From NCBI GenBank assembly GCA_944327245.1, contig CALVHD010000005.1, positions 28,169-92,168 on the forward strand: a stretch of 64,000 bases of DNA, written 5' to 3'. This DNA comes from Candidatus Gastranaerophilales bacterium. GTDB lineage: Bacteria > Cyanobacteriota > Vampirovibrionia > Gastranaerophilales > Gastranaerophilaceae. Both the position numbers and the translations under genes were made by a program. Within the stretch, counting starts at the first letter, position 1; each line of letters starts with the position of its first letter. The notes under the pieces are model-generated. The model was not told where the DNA came from. It saw only the letters and a program-made list of their open reading frames with translations, and searched no databases. Below, piece by piece: positions 51,733 to 59,437 of this stretch.

Positions 51733-52443
51733 ATGCAAATATCAAAAATCACCGGTTTTAATCAACAAACAAAATTATCAAACAATTCAAAAAGAAATAT
51801 CTGTTTTTCTCGAAAGCTTCGTTCTTCCGATAATGATGTTTTTGTAAGAAATTCTCTACTTGAAGATGAAAACGGAGTAAATGTTTTTCAGCTTGGAAGT
51901 ATAGAAGAAATTCAAAATGCTTCAAAAACTTTATCAAGAAAAGAAACAGTTCAAGGAATTTTTGCAACAAACATTACAGGCGCAAATGCTTTACATCTTG
52001 CTATGAACAACCCAAAGAGAATAAAACTGCTTTGCAGTTATTTAAAATCTGACGAAATTGCCGCCTTGGCACTAAGTGAAGATGGATACAAAAGAGTTCC
52101 TTTTTACGATTTTCAAGGGGATTCCTTTAAAGCATTGTTAGAAAGCGTATCACAAGAAGATATTAAAAAACTAATATTATCTACAGAAAACAAAGATAAA
52201 ACAAATTGCCTATATACTTTTAGTGCCGATAAAATTCAAACACTTCTTAATGGAATGAATAAAAAAGATATAAAAGAATTATGTATGCAGCAAGATATAA
52301 TCTGGAATAACACCCCATTCCACAGACAAACAAAGGAAGCTATTGAAGTACTTTGTCATGCATTACCACCGGAAGATTTGGCAGATATTTTTACCATTAA
52401 AAACGCATATGGAATATCAATAAATGAAATCTTAAGAAATTAA
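51733..52443 (+). CDS. Divergent 39-residue-type repeat protein
   Basis: 236 residues, no signal peptide. Residues about 75-230 contain four degenerate units of about 36-39 residues in which a short turn (GANALHLAM, YKRVPFYDF, KTNCLYTF, WNNTPFHRQ) precedes two helices (FKALLESVSQEDIKKLIL, IQTLLNGMNKKDIKELCM, IEVLCHALPPEDLADIF). This resembles the regular repeats of the protein at 11461-13407. The N-terminus MQISKITGF is a possible weak variant of the tag. TATAAT at 51700-51705 and AAAGGA give a promoter and ribosome site. Confidence 0.68.
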   Translation: MQISKITGFNQQTKLSNNSKRNICFSRKLRSSDNDVFVRNSLLEDENGVNVFQLGSIEEIQNASKTLSRKETVQGIFATNITGANALHLAMNNPKRIKLLCSYLKSDEIAALALSEDGYKRVPFYDFQGDSFKALLESVSQEDIKKLILSTENKDKTNCLYTFSADKIQTLLNGMNKKDIKELCMQQDIIWNNTPFHRQTKEAIEVLCHALPPEDLADIFTIKNAYGISINEILRN

Positions 52444-52451
52444 TATTTTAA

Positions 52452-52847
52452 TTAACCCTTTAATTCAGCTTCTTTTCTTGAGTATCCACAACCAACTGCG
52501 GTTTTAACGCATTTATCATAGTAATATTTAACCTTATTTGGATCTGTTATCTCACTGAGGACAGTTTGCTCTTTACCGATAGAATAATCTATGAATCTTT
52601 TTACATCTAAAGCTTTTAACTTTTTTTCATCTTTGTCATAAAAAACAGAAACATAGTTTGAAGAATTTGTTCTTATTTTATAAGAAAAAACTTTTCTTGT
52701 TGGATAATGCACAACAGCTTCTATTTCATCAGAAAAGAAAACAGGCCCAACTGTCCTATGACCAAAAGTTTGATTGTTTTTTGATAAAATTTTGTTTTGA
52801 GACTTGTTATAATTTTTACTAACAAAACTAACAGGTGAAATTCTCAT
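52452..52847 (-). CDS. Small tagged protein, paralogue of 51190-51591
   Basis: I choose ATG 52847 because GAGG sits 6 nt upstream and because the product then begins MRISPVSFVSKNY, matching its paralogue's tag; an in-frame ATG at 52859 would add four residues. The linker SKNNQTFGHRTVG, YDKDEKKLKALDV, DPNKVKYYYDKCVKTA and the final CGYSRKEAELKG match the protein at 51190. No signal peptide. Function unknown. The arrangement paralogue / repeat protein / paralogue suggests a local duplication around one functional unit. Confidence 0.68.
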   Translation of the reverse strand: MRISPVSFVSKNYNKSQNKILSKNNQTFGHRTVGPVFFSDEIEAVVHYPTRKVFSYKIRTNSSNYVSVFYDKDEKKLKALDVKRFIDYSIGKEQTVLSEITDPNKVKYYYDKCVKTAVGCGYSRKEAELKG

Positions 52848-52947
52848 AACATACCTCATAATTTATTAAGCTAACAAAACTACAAATCTTGTCAAAAAAA
52901 AACTTTGCTAGTCCGATATAAATCAGGCTAATATTGATTAAAGAATA

Positions 52948-53025
52948 TCAATCTTGCTTTTTCACAATTTTAATTTCGCAACCAAGATAATCCAAAATCT
53001 GCTGTACTGTTTCAAACAAAACACG
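52948..53025 (-). pseudogene. Possible remnant of an XRE/HTH regulator C-terminus
   Basis: The minus strand reads RVLFETVQQILDYLGCEIKI then VKKQD and stop. This resembles the conserved tail of small XRE/HipB-type regulators (FETVQ-x-I-x-x-x-LG-x-x-I). No start or HTH precedes it; a stop lies about 17 codons farther upstream in frame. It sits directly after the intact XRE gene. The resemblance is short, so chance is possible. Confidence 0.35.
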
Positions 53026-53045
53026 CTTTTGAGAAAAACGATAAA

Positions 53046-53366
53046 TTACAATAAAAAAGTTTTTATATATTTATATGCAAGTCTTAGCTCATCTTCAGGG
53101 AGTATTTCAATCAAAGTGCTTAATTCTTTTTTTAAGTTTTGCGGTTCTTTCAGATAATTAAATTCAAACAAATCTTTAATATCAATAGAAAAAGCATTTG
53201 CAAACCTTGAAATTAAATCAGCAGAAGGAAAATTCTTACCACTTTCGATACAACTTATATGCTTATTATCTACACCGACAATTTCCGCCAGCTGCGCTTG
53301 TGTATAATTAAATTTTTTTCTAAACTCTTTTATTTTTCTGCCAAATAAAATTTTGATATTATCCAT
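53046..53366 (-). CDS. XRE-family helix-turn-helix regulator
   Basis: The 106-residue product has an HTH_3 domain at about residues 8-66 (GRKIKEFRKKFNYTQAQLAE, IVGVDNKHISCIESGKNFPS, ADLISRFANAFSIDIKDLFE), the classical Cro/CI pattern. The short C-terminal part (LIEILPEDELRLAYKYIKTF) is helical and may dimerise. It is divergent from the cysteine-rich pseudopilin gene, with three TTACG-type sites in the 179 bp between them. Autoregulation and control of the pilin gene are therefore likely (inference). Confidence 0.88.
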   Translation of the reverse strand: MDNIKILFGRKIKEFRKKFNYTQAQLAEIVGVDNKHISCIESGKNFPSADLISRFANAFSIDIKDLFEFNYLKEPQNLKKELSTLIEILPEDELRLAYKYIKTFLL

Positions 53367-53379
53367 AAATTCCCCATCA

Positions 53380-53460
53380 TTTACGTTAATTTTACGGACA
53401 ATATAATTTTCTTTAAATGGTAAATTACGTAATTTCTTGACATATATTTACGTTATATGT
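53380..53460. promoter_or_regulatory. TTACGT operator candidates between XRE gene and pseudopilin
   Basis: Three related sites: TTTACGTTAA (53380-53389), the perfect 14-bp palindrome AAATTACGTAATTT (53422-53435), and TTTACGTTAT inside the dyad ACATATA-N7-TATATGT (53440-53460). A further TTTTACGG lies at 53390-53397. TTGACA at 53437-53442 is a plus-strand -35 candidate overlapped by the last sites, so binding could block pilin transcription. Confidence 0.55.
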
Positions 53461-53545
53461 TAACTTATTAACTAGATAGGTAATTTATTAATATAAAATT
53501 AACTTAATACATAGAAAATACACAAAAAATAACATAGGAAATAAT

Positions 53546-55099
53546 ATGAAGTCTACTAAAGCTTTCAGCTTGGTTGAACTAATGATTAGTTTGATTGTAA
53601 TCAGCTGTATTATGGCGGCTTTTGTGCCGGTAATTTCAAAAAAAATGAAATATTCCGCTATTGCTTTAAGCGCAGGAGGTGTGTCAGAAATTACAACAGA
53701 CTGCAGTGAAAAATTTTCATCTAATTGCAAATTGTGCACAAAGCAATACTGTATACAATGCGAATTATCTAATTGCGCAGCAGGAACTTATACAGAAAAC
53801 AAAAGTTGTTCGTGCAAAAATTGTGCAGAATTATTTCCTAATTGTTCTGAATGCGACAGTCAAAAATGTACAAAATGTAAAGACAATAATTACTACATTA
53901 ATAATGGCAGGTGCGAAATTTGCCCCAGCGGAAAAATTTGTGACGGAATTAACGCATATGATGAAAGCTATTGCGCTAATCCACCATTCGGATATTATTG
54001 CGAAGGAAATGTAATTAAATCATGCAAAGAAAAGTATTCAGTTTATTGTGCCACATGCAATGCAAGTAGTTGTTTGTCTTGCGATAGAGGATACTATTTA
54101 ACAAATGGAACTTGCAAAAGGTGTACTCATGCAGGATGTACATCTTGTATAAATGGGTCATATTGTTTAGCATGCAATATTACTTGGGTCCATGACCCAG
54201 TTAACCATACCTGTTCAAAAACTTGTGCTGCGGCTATGCCAAAATGTATATATTGCTCAAGCGCAACTAAATGCACAAAATGTACAGGCGGTTATTACGT
54301 TAATTCATCTGGAAGTTGTTCGGCTTGTTCTGTTATTTCAAATTGCGTTTATTGCAACAGTTCAACAAAATGCGAACAGTGTAAATCTGGTTATTACGTA
54401 AATCCCTCAGGCAAATGTTCATCATGTACAGTTGCAAATTGCGCCCAGTGCTCATCAGATGGACTATGCGAAACTTGTGCTCCAGGGTATTATCTTTCTG
54501 ATGATAAAAAAAGCTGTATTTCAAATGATAACGAGTTTAATTGTTCTGATTCAAATTTTATGAAAGTAGGAAACTTGTGTGTTACAAGAAAAAACATGGG
54601 AGATAGTCCGACTCTTTCTATCCCATCAACAATAAATATTGCACAAGCTCCATCTGAATACTGTTATTCTCAAACCAATAAATGCTGTTGGAATGGAACC
54701 ACATCCGTTAAATGTAACAGTTCAAATGGAGGCTATTCAGGCTGTACAAGAACAGTTTGCACTTATAACGCTGCACAAGAAATTTGCTCTAAATTTAACT
54801 ATGCAGGAAAAACCTGGAGATTACCAACAACATCCGAAATGACAAACTGGATAAATTATTCAAGAGGCTTAGGAGCAAATGGTCTAATGCTTTGCGATGA
54901 AACAGCAAATAGCGAATTAAATGCGCATTGTGACTACGCAAGTACAGAATGTCTTGGAAGCTACAATAATCTGTGTTTTGCAAAATTGGTGATATCACAA
55001 GGTTGTAAGGCATATGACTTATTTTCCTCTGCTTGGAGATACAGTGACCAAAATTCATATCAACCTTTCTCGGTTCGCTGTGTAACCGAAATGGAATAA
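53546..55099 (+). CDS. Pseudopilin with cysteine-rich furin/VSP-like repeats and C-terminal adhesin-like domain
   Basis: The N-terminus is a type IV prepilin signal: MKSTKA then FSLVELMISLIVISCIMAAF, with Glu at +5 and Ala instead of Gly before the cleavage site. Residues about 50-330 hold roughly 48 cysteines in repeats of C-x-x-C, x4-6, C-x-x-C, x-G-Y-Y, like furin/growth-factor-receptor or Giardia VSP repeats (CEQCKSGYYVNPSGKCSSC). Residues 330-517 form a second domain (AAQEICSKFNYAGKTWRLPT, then SVRCVTE) like DUF1566/lectin-type domains seen on pilin-like proteins. It is probably a pilus-tip adhesin. Ribosome site CATAGGA is present. Core pilus genes are not nearby. Confidence 0.85.
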   Translation: MKSTKAFSLVELMISLIVISCIMAAFVPVISKKMKYSAIALSAGGVSEITTDCSEKFSSNCKLCTKQYCIQCELSNCAAGTYTENKSCSCKNCAELFPNCSECDSQKCTKCKDNNYYINNGRCEICPSGKICDGINAYDESYCANPPFGYYCEGNVIKSCKEKYSVYCATCNASSCLSCDRGYYLTNGTCKRCTHAGCTSCINGSYCLACNITWVHDPVNHTCSKTCAAAMPKCIYCSSATKCTKCTGGYYVNSSGSCSACSVISNCVYCNSSTKCEQCKSGYYVNPSGKCSSCTVANCAQCSSDGLCETCAPGYYLSDDKKSCISNDNEFNCSDSNFMKVGNLCVTRKNMGDSPTLSIPSTINIAQAPSEYCYSQTNKCCWNGTTSVKCNSSNGGYSGCTRTVCTYNAAQEICSKFNYAGKTWRLPTTSEMTNWINYSRGLGANGLMLCDETANSELNAHCDYASTECLGSYNNLCFAKLVISQGCKAYDLFSSAWRYSDQNSYQPFSVRCVTEME

Positions 55100-55123
55100 A
55101 AAAATTATTTTTGTGTTTAGATT

Positions 55124-55149
55124 GAGGCATTTATTTGCCTCTTTTTTTT
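55124..55149 (+). terminator. Intrinsic terminator after pseudopilin
   Basis: GAGGCA (55124-55129), loop TTTATT, TGCCTC (55136-55141), followed by eight T. Confidence 0.85.
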
Positions 55150-55276
55150 ATAATAACATTTTTTCATTATATTTACTATTAAACTTTAACAATCAATTCA
55201 AATTTAGACAAAATAACACAATAAATTACCCTTTTATCTAATTAAAATACAGATAAAAAGTTAATATCATCAAAAA

Positions 55277-57967
55277 ATGAAAATTAAATTCTTATTTTTT
55301 ATTTTTTTGATTTTATTAATCTCTAAGACATATGCAAACAATATTGATGTTGCAAGCTTTGGTGCCTTAATACAATCAGGAAACGAAAGCAGCAACGGTG
55401 ATACAATTACACTAACCGAAGATTTATCATCAGATGAATCAATAGGAAACAGTTTCTATACAAAAGACTTAACCTTTTTAGGGCAAAACTACAGTATAAA
55501 CGGACAAAATAATTTTGGCGGTTTTGTATTAAGCGAAGGAAGCAATTTTGATAGTTTAAAAATATTAAACTTTAAAGGACAATCATACAATAATTCCTAT
55601 TTTGCAGGTGCAATTTATAATACACAAGGAACAACCGACATCTCAAACAGTGCATTTATTGGCAATTACGCTGATTCACAGGGAATAAATTTCGCCGTTG
55701 CCGGCGCATTATATAATATGAACAATGGGACAGTTTCTATAGATTCATCACTTTTTAGCAATAATTATGCTAACGGAGCAAGTGCAGAAGGAGGAGCAAT
55801 AGGAAACGAAGCAGGGTCAAACACCATGTCTATTTCAAATTCCGTATTTGATAACAACTACACATTTGGTTCCGGCGTTTCGTATGGTGGCGCAATATAC
55901 AACGGCAACAACGCAAATATTGACATAAAAAATACATTATTTAACAACAACTATGCTTCAACAAACTCAACAGGAGTATTTTTGTATGGAGGAAGTATCT
56001 ATAATACAGGAAATATGAATATAGAAAACTGCTATTTTGAAAACAATCATATTTCAGGCAATGCTTCATCTTTTGCATACGGCGGTGCAATACACAACAA
56101 CTCAAATTTAAAAATAATAAATTCAACTTTTAAAAATAACTATATTACTGCCGATGTTGACGCAACAGGCGGAGCAGTCTACAACTTCCTTAACGGCAAT
56201 ATGACCATAGAAAACTCTTTGTTTGAAGACAATTTTCTAATAGCAGAGAACAACAGAGGCGGCGCAATCGGAAACGAAGGAATGCTTACAATCGTCAATT
56301 CAACATTCAGAAATAATACCGACTCAAGCGGTCAAAACGATATAACGACAGTAGATACACTTAATTTTAACGGTAATGGAACTACAAACATTTTTAGCGG
56401 AATTAGAGGAAGCGGAGAAATGTACAAAAACGATGATGGCACACTAAACTTAGGCGGCAACAACTCTAATTATACCGGAAATTTTACATTTAATCAGGGC
56501 ACAGTTAACCTTTTGGCAGATAGCTCATATTTTCAGACAAAAATGACAAATCTTTCAAATAATGTAAATTTCAATATGCAAAACGGGCAAATTGATAATA
56601 TTAATTTTGGAATTTTAACTTTATCAGGTCAAGCAAATATCTATCCGGATGTTGATTTTAATACAAAAACAATGGATACAATAAATGCTACTCAGTTAAC
56701 AGGCACAGGCACGGTTAATATTCCTAAAATTTCTCTTATCGGAACACCAACAGGAGATTTTATATCAATTCCATTTACAGATAGTATTTTAAAAAATAAC
56801 ATAAAATATCAACCTGAAACAATACAAACACCAATTTATAATTATCTGTCTTCATATAATTCCGAAAACGGCTACTTTGATTTTACAAGAGAAAGTTTTA
56901 ATTCAGGCATATTGGCTTCAATGGTAGCAACGCAATTAGCAGGATATTTGGCTCAAGTTGATATTTTTAATGACATATTTTCAAATCTTGATATGGTATT
57001 AATAACCGATAACAAAAGAAAAATTGCTCTTGAAAACCACAACAAACTTGCTTATAGCAACGAAAGACAATTTATATATTCGCCTTTATCCATTCCGGAA
57101 CAAAGAAACGGAATATGGTTTAAGCCATATTCAACTTTTGAAAAAGTACCCCTAAGGGGCGGTCCTGACGTTTCCAATGTTGGATATGGGGGAATTATAG
57201 GCGCAGAAAGCAAGCTATTAAATATTAAAAGAGGATGGAAATACCTTTATGGAGGATATAGCGGATATAGCGGTTCACATCAGGCGTATGACGGAATTGG
57301 AGTATACAATAACGGCGGTTTTATCGGAGGAACTTTAGCATTTTATAAAAAAGACTTTTTTTCATTATGGACTGCTTCTGTTGGTGCAAATTGCGCAAAA
57401 GCAGATACATTATTTTCAAATAATGACTTTAATATGCTAAATGCAGGCGTTGCACAAAAAACAGGTGTAAATATACCAATGTTTAAGAATAAATTTATAA
57501 TTCAACCGAGCATAATGACTTCTTATTCTTTTATAAATACATTTAATCATTCATATGATGAAAATATTTCCATTAACACTAAACCCTTAAACGCACTTCA
57601 TATAGAGCCGCAAATCAAACTAATAGGTAATTTTAAGGATTTATTACAGCCTTATTTATCCGTATCAGTTGCATGGAATATTCTGGATGATACTAATTTT
57701 AAAGCTAACGACGTATCTCTTCCTGAATTATCAATTAAACCCTATGTAAAATATGGACTTGGCATACAAAAAAGATATAAAGATAAATTTAGCGGATTTT
57801 TTCAAATATATTTTACAAATGGGGGAAGAAACGGCGTAGGTTTACAAGCAGGTTTCAGATGGGCTTTAGGAAAAGAAGGAGTTAAGCCAAGACAAATAAG
57901 CTCAAAATTACCCGAAAAAGAAAAGACAGAAATAATATTTAATAATATAAAATTTAGTAAATTATAG
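55277..57967 (+). CDS. Autotransporter adhesin with Chlamydia Pmp-like repeats
   Basis: The signal peptide is about residues 1-20 (FLFFIFLILLISKTYA). The passenger (25-500) is a beta-helix with repeated GGAIYN/GGAIGN/GGAVYN and FxxN motifs (FSNN, FDNN, FNNN, FENN, FKNN, FRNN), the hallmark pair of chlamydial polymorphic membrane proteins. A typical transporter barrel spans about 615-867 (GIWFKPYSTFEKVPLRGG, LYGGYSGYSGSHQAYDG, VGLQAGFRWALGK). About 30 extra charged residues (EGVKPRQISSKL to FSKL) follow the barrel; classical autotransporters end at the last strand. Type V secretion to the outer surface is expected. Confidence 0.88.
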   Translation: MKIKFLFFIFLILLISKTYANNIDVASFGALIQSGNESSNGDTITLTEDLSSDESIGNSFYTKDLTFLGQNYSINGQNNFGGFVLSEGSNFDSLKILNFKGQSYNNSYFAGAIYNTQGTTDISNSAFIGNYADSQGINFAVAGALYNMNNGTVSIDSSLFSNNYANGASAEGGAIGNEAGSNTMSISNSVFDNNYTFGSGVSYGGAIYNGNNANIDIKNTLFNNNYASTNSTGVFLYGGSIYNTGNMNIENCYFENNHISGNASSFAYGGAIHNNSNLKIINSTFKNNYITADVDATGGAVYNFLNGNMTIENSLFEDNFLIAENNRGGAIGNEGMLTIVNSTFRNNTDSSGQNDITTVDTLNFNGNGTTNIFSGIRGSGEMYKNDDGTLNLGGNNSNYTGNFTFNQGTVNLLADSSYFQTKMTNLSNNVNFNMQNGQIDNINFGILTLSGQANIYPDVDFNTKTMDTINATQLTGTGTVNIPKISLIGTPTGDFISIPFTDSILKNNIKYQPETIQTPIYNYLSSYNSENGYFDFTRESFNSGILASMVATQLAGYLAQVDIFNDIFSNLDMVLITDNKRKIALENHNKLAYSNERQFIYSPLSIPEQRNGIWFKPYSTFEKVPLRGGPDVSNVGYGGIIGAESKLLNIKRGWKYLYGGYSGYSGSHQAYDGIGVYNNGGFIGGTLAFYKKDFFSLWTASVGANCAKADTLFSNNDFNMLNAGVAQKTGVNIPMFKNKFIIQPSIMTSYSFINTFNHSYDENISINTKPLNALHIEPQIKLIGNFKDLLQPYLSVSVAWNILDDTNFKANDVSLPELSIKPYVKYGLGIQKRYKDKFSGFFQIYFTNGGRNGVGLQAGFRWALGKEGVKPRQISSKLPEKEKTEIIFNNIKFSKL

Positions 57968-58232
57968 AGTTAAAATTCAAGTTAATTGTTTTTGATTTTA
58001 GTGATACTTTGTATTTTTATTGTAGTTTGATTATTTTAGTAAAAGAAATATAAAAATCTTATTTAATTTTTGTCATTTTATAAATCTTCCATTATACCAC
58101 GACCTAGGATTTTATTCTATAAAATCCGCCTAAATTTAGAAGACCTTACAAATTTTGCCCGTTTTTCTTTACAAAATAAAACTCTATACAATAGAATACA
58201 GGAGTGTTAATTAAATGAAAGGATAGAATATT
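57968..58232 (+). other. Non-coding gap before effector-like module
   Basis: 265 AT-rich bases. One hairpin, GGATTTTAT (58107-58115), loop TCT, ATAAAATCC (58119-58127), has no T-run. AGGAG at 58200-58204 precedes an ATG-AAA-GGA-TAG minigene at 58215-58226, in frame with the next gene. No other feature seen. Confidence 0.5.
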
Positions 58233-58613
58233 TTGTCAAATCAAAACATTTTTAAAAATGCAGCAGAAATTTTATACAAGGATGAAAAGAAAAAGAAAAA
58301 AGAAAAAGAATTAAGAAATTCACTAATTAGTGAATTAGGTGAGGAAATAGAACTAAAACATGTACTGTATGCATCAAATGAAGAATTAATAAAAAACGCC
58401 TTTGGAAGTGTTGATTTTCTAAATTCAGGAGTAGATAAACAAGGAAATCTACACTTGTATATGTTTGATACTTATGATTTTAATAAAGGCGAAAATGCTA
58501 TTGTTGAAGCAGGCAGAAGACAGATGTTAAAAGGAAATTTAAAAGGCTATTTCACAATCCATGATATAATAATCACAAAAGATGAGCTTGATAAGATATG
58601 GAACAAAAAATAA
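58233..58613 (+). CDS. Small soluble protein sharing an N-terminal region with 59438-60184
   Basis: 126 residues if translation begins at TTG 58233 (AAAGGA 9 nt upstream). Eighteen bases earlier, in frame, is ATG AAA GGA TAG with its own AGGAG, so the ancestral start may be 58215 with an amber codon at position 4. Residues 9-60 (AAEILYKDEKKKKKEKELRN, SLISELGEEIELKHVLY) parallel residues of the protein at 59438. The C-terminal half (NLHLYMFDTYDFNKGENAIV, EAGRRQMLKGNLKGYFTIHD) is different. No signal peptide. Its end overlaps the next gene by 16 bp. Function unknown; an effector is possible. Confidence 0.6.
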   Translation: MSNQNIFKNAAEILYKDEKKKKKEKELRNSLISELGEEIELKHVLYASNEELIKNAFGSVDFLNSGVDKQGNLHLYMFDTYDFNKGENAIVEAGRRQMLKGNLKGYFTIHDIIITKDELDKIWNKK

Positions 58614-59140
58614 ATAAAAAAATTATTCTTAAAATAATACTCTATGTTATTTTTTTATGTTTTAATGGATACTTGTTTTTTGTTAATTTAGCTGGTGTAA
58701 TTCCTATGATTTTATTAAGCCCATTTTATATGAATGAAGAATTAAACGAAATATTAAATAGCCATTTTGACATACTTTTATTCATTCCTCTATGTTCTCC
58801 TTTTGCTTCATATTTATTAGCTAAAATGTTTGGAATGTTTAATTATATTGATAATTTAAAAGTTAATTTATTTAAAAAATTATTTTTAGTAATGCTTATT
58901 TCAATTTTATCTTTTTTAATATTGTTTATTAGATATAGAATTACTGAAGATATTGATTTCGCTCTTAAAATTGCAAGTTTGATTTTTGCTTTAATCCCAG
59001 CATTTTTATTGTATAAATATTTTCAATTCTTAACTAAAAAATATCCAATGCCGTTTGAAAAAATTGGCTATTATTGCTCAATTGAGTTTTATAGGGGTTT
59101 ATTTGAAAAGATATTGTCTGAAATTAAGAAAAAGGGCTAA
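58598..59140 (+). CDS. Four-helix membrane protein, possible immunity partner
   Basis: 180 residues with about four membrane segments (residues 10-36, 53-76, 92-112, 122-142) and a charged C-terminus. Not a family I recognise. The segment SYLLAKMFGMFNYIDNLKVN resembles SYLIAKISGIFKKLDKLN in the product of 60576-60842, so the two are paralogous. It overlaps the upstream soluble gene by 16 bp, implying translational coupling, a layout common for toxin-immunity pairs (inference). Confidence 0.65.
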   Translation: MEQKINKKIILKIILYVIFLCFNGYLFFVNLAGVIPMILLSPFYMNEELNEILNSHFDILLFIPLCSPFASYLLAKMFGMFNYIDNLKVNLFKKLFLVMLISILSFLILFIRYRITEDIDFALKIASLIFALIPAFLLYKYFQFLTKKYPMPFEKIGYYCSIEFYRGLFEKILSEIKKKG

Positions 59141-59437
59141 AAGCTTTTTTTAATTATATCTTTCCAATAAAAAACTCCCCTCATTGTACAACACTGGAAC
59201 TTTTTATAAATGAATTATATGAAAAAATTGTTAATATTAGAAATTTAAAAACCTTTGATTTAATTAAAATTCTAAAAATATCTTGAAAAGTAAATTAAAA
59301 TATTATAAAATAAATTTATAGGTTTAATAAAAATTAAATATTAATATAGTAGAGAGTCAATGAAATCTAAAATAGATTTTAATGGCTCTTTTTTAATTTT
59401 AATAAACTTTAAGAATTAGATTAGCTAAGGAGGAATT
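59141..59437 (+). other. Non-coding gap with leader terminator
   Basis: 297 AT-rich bases between the two modules. It contains a weak hairpin with T-run at about 59130-59155 (end of the first module) and the strong terminator described next. TATAAA-type sequences near 59310 could start the second transcript. No gene seen. Confidence 0.5.
59354..59396 (+). terminator. Intrinsic terminator 42 bp upstream of 59438 (terminator or attenuator)
   Basis: GAGTCAATGAAATCT (59354-59368), loop AAAAT, AGATTTTAATGGCTC (59374-59388), then six T. One mismatch and two G-U pairs. Its position just before the next gene's AAGGAGG allows an attenuator role if a promoter lies at about 59310. Confidence 0.65.

Noticed and set aside
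53679..54014. Other-frame ORF inside the cysteine-rich pseudopilin
   Set aside because: Internal frame of a repeat-rich gene without ribosome site; the pseudopilin frame is continuous and sensible.
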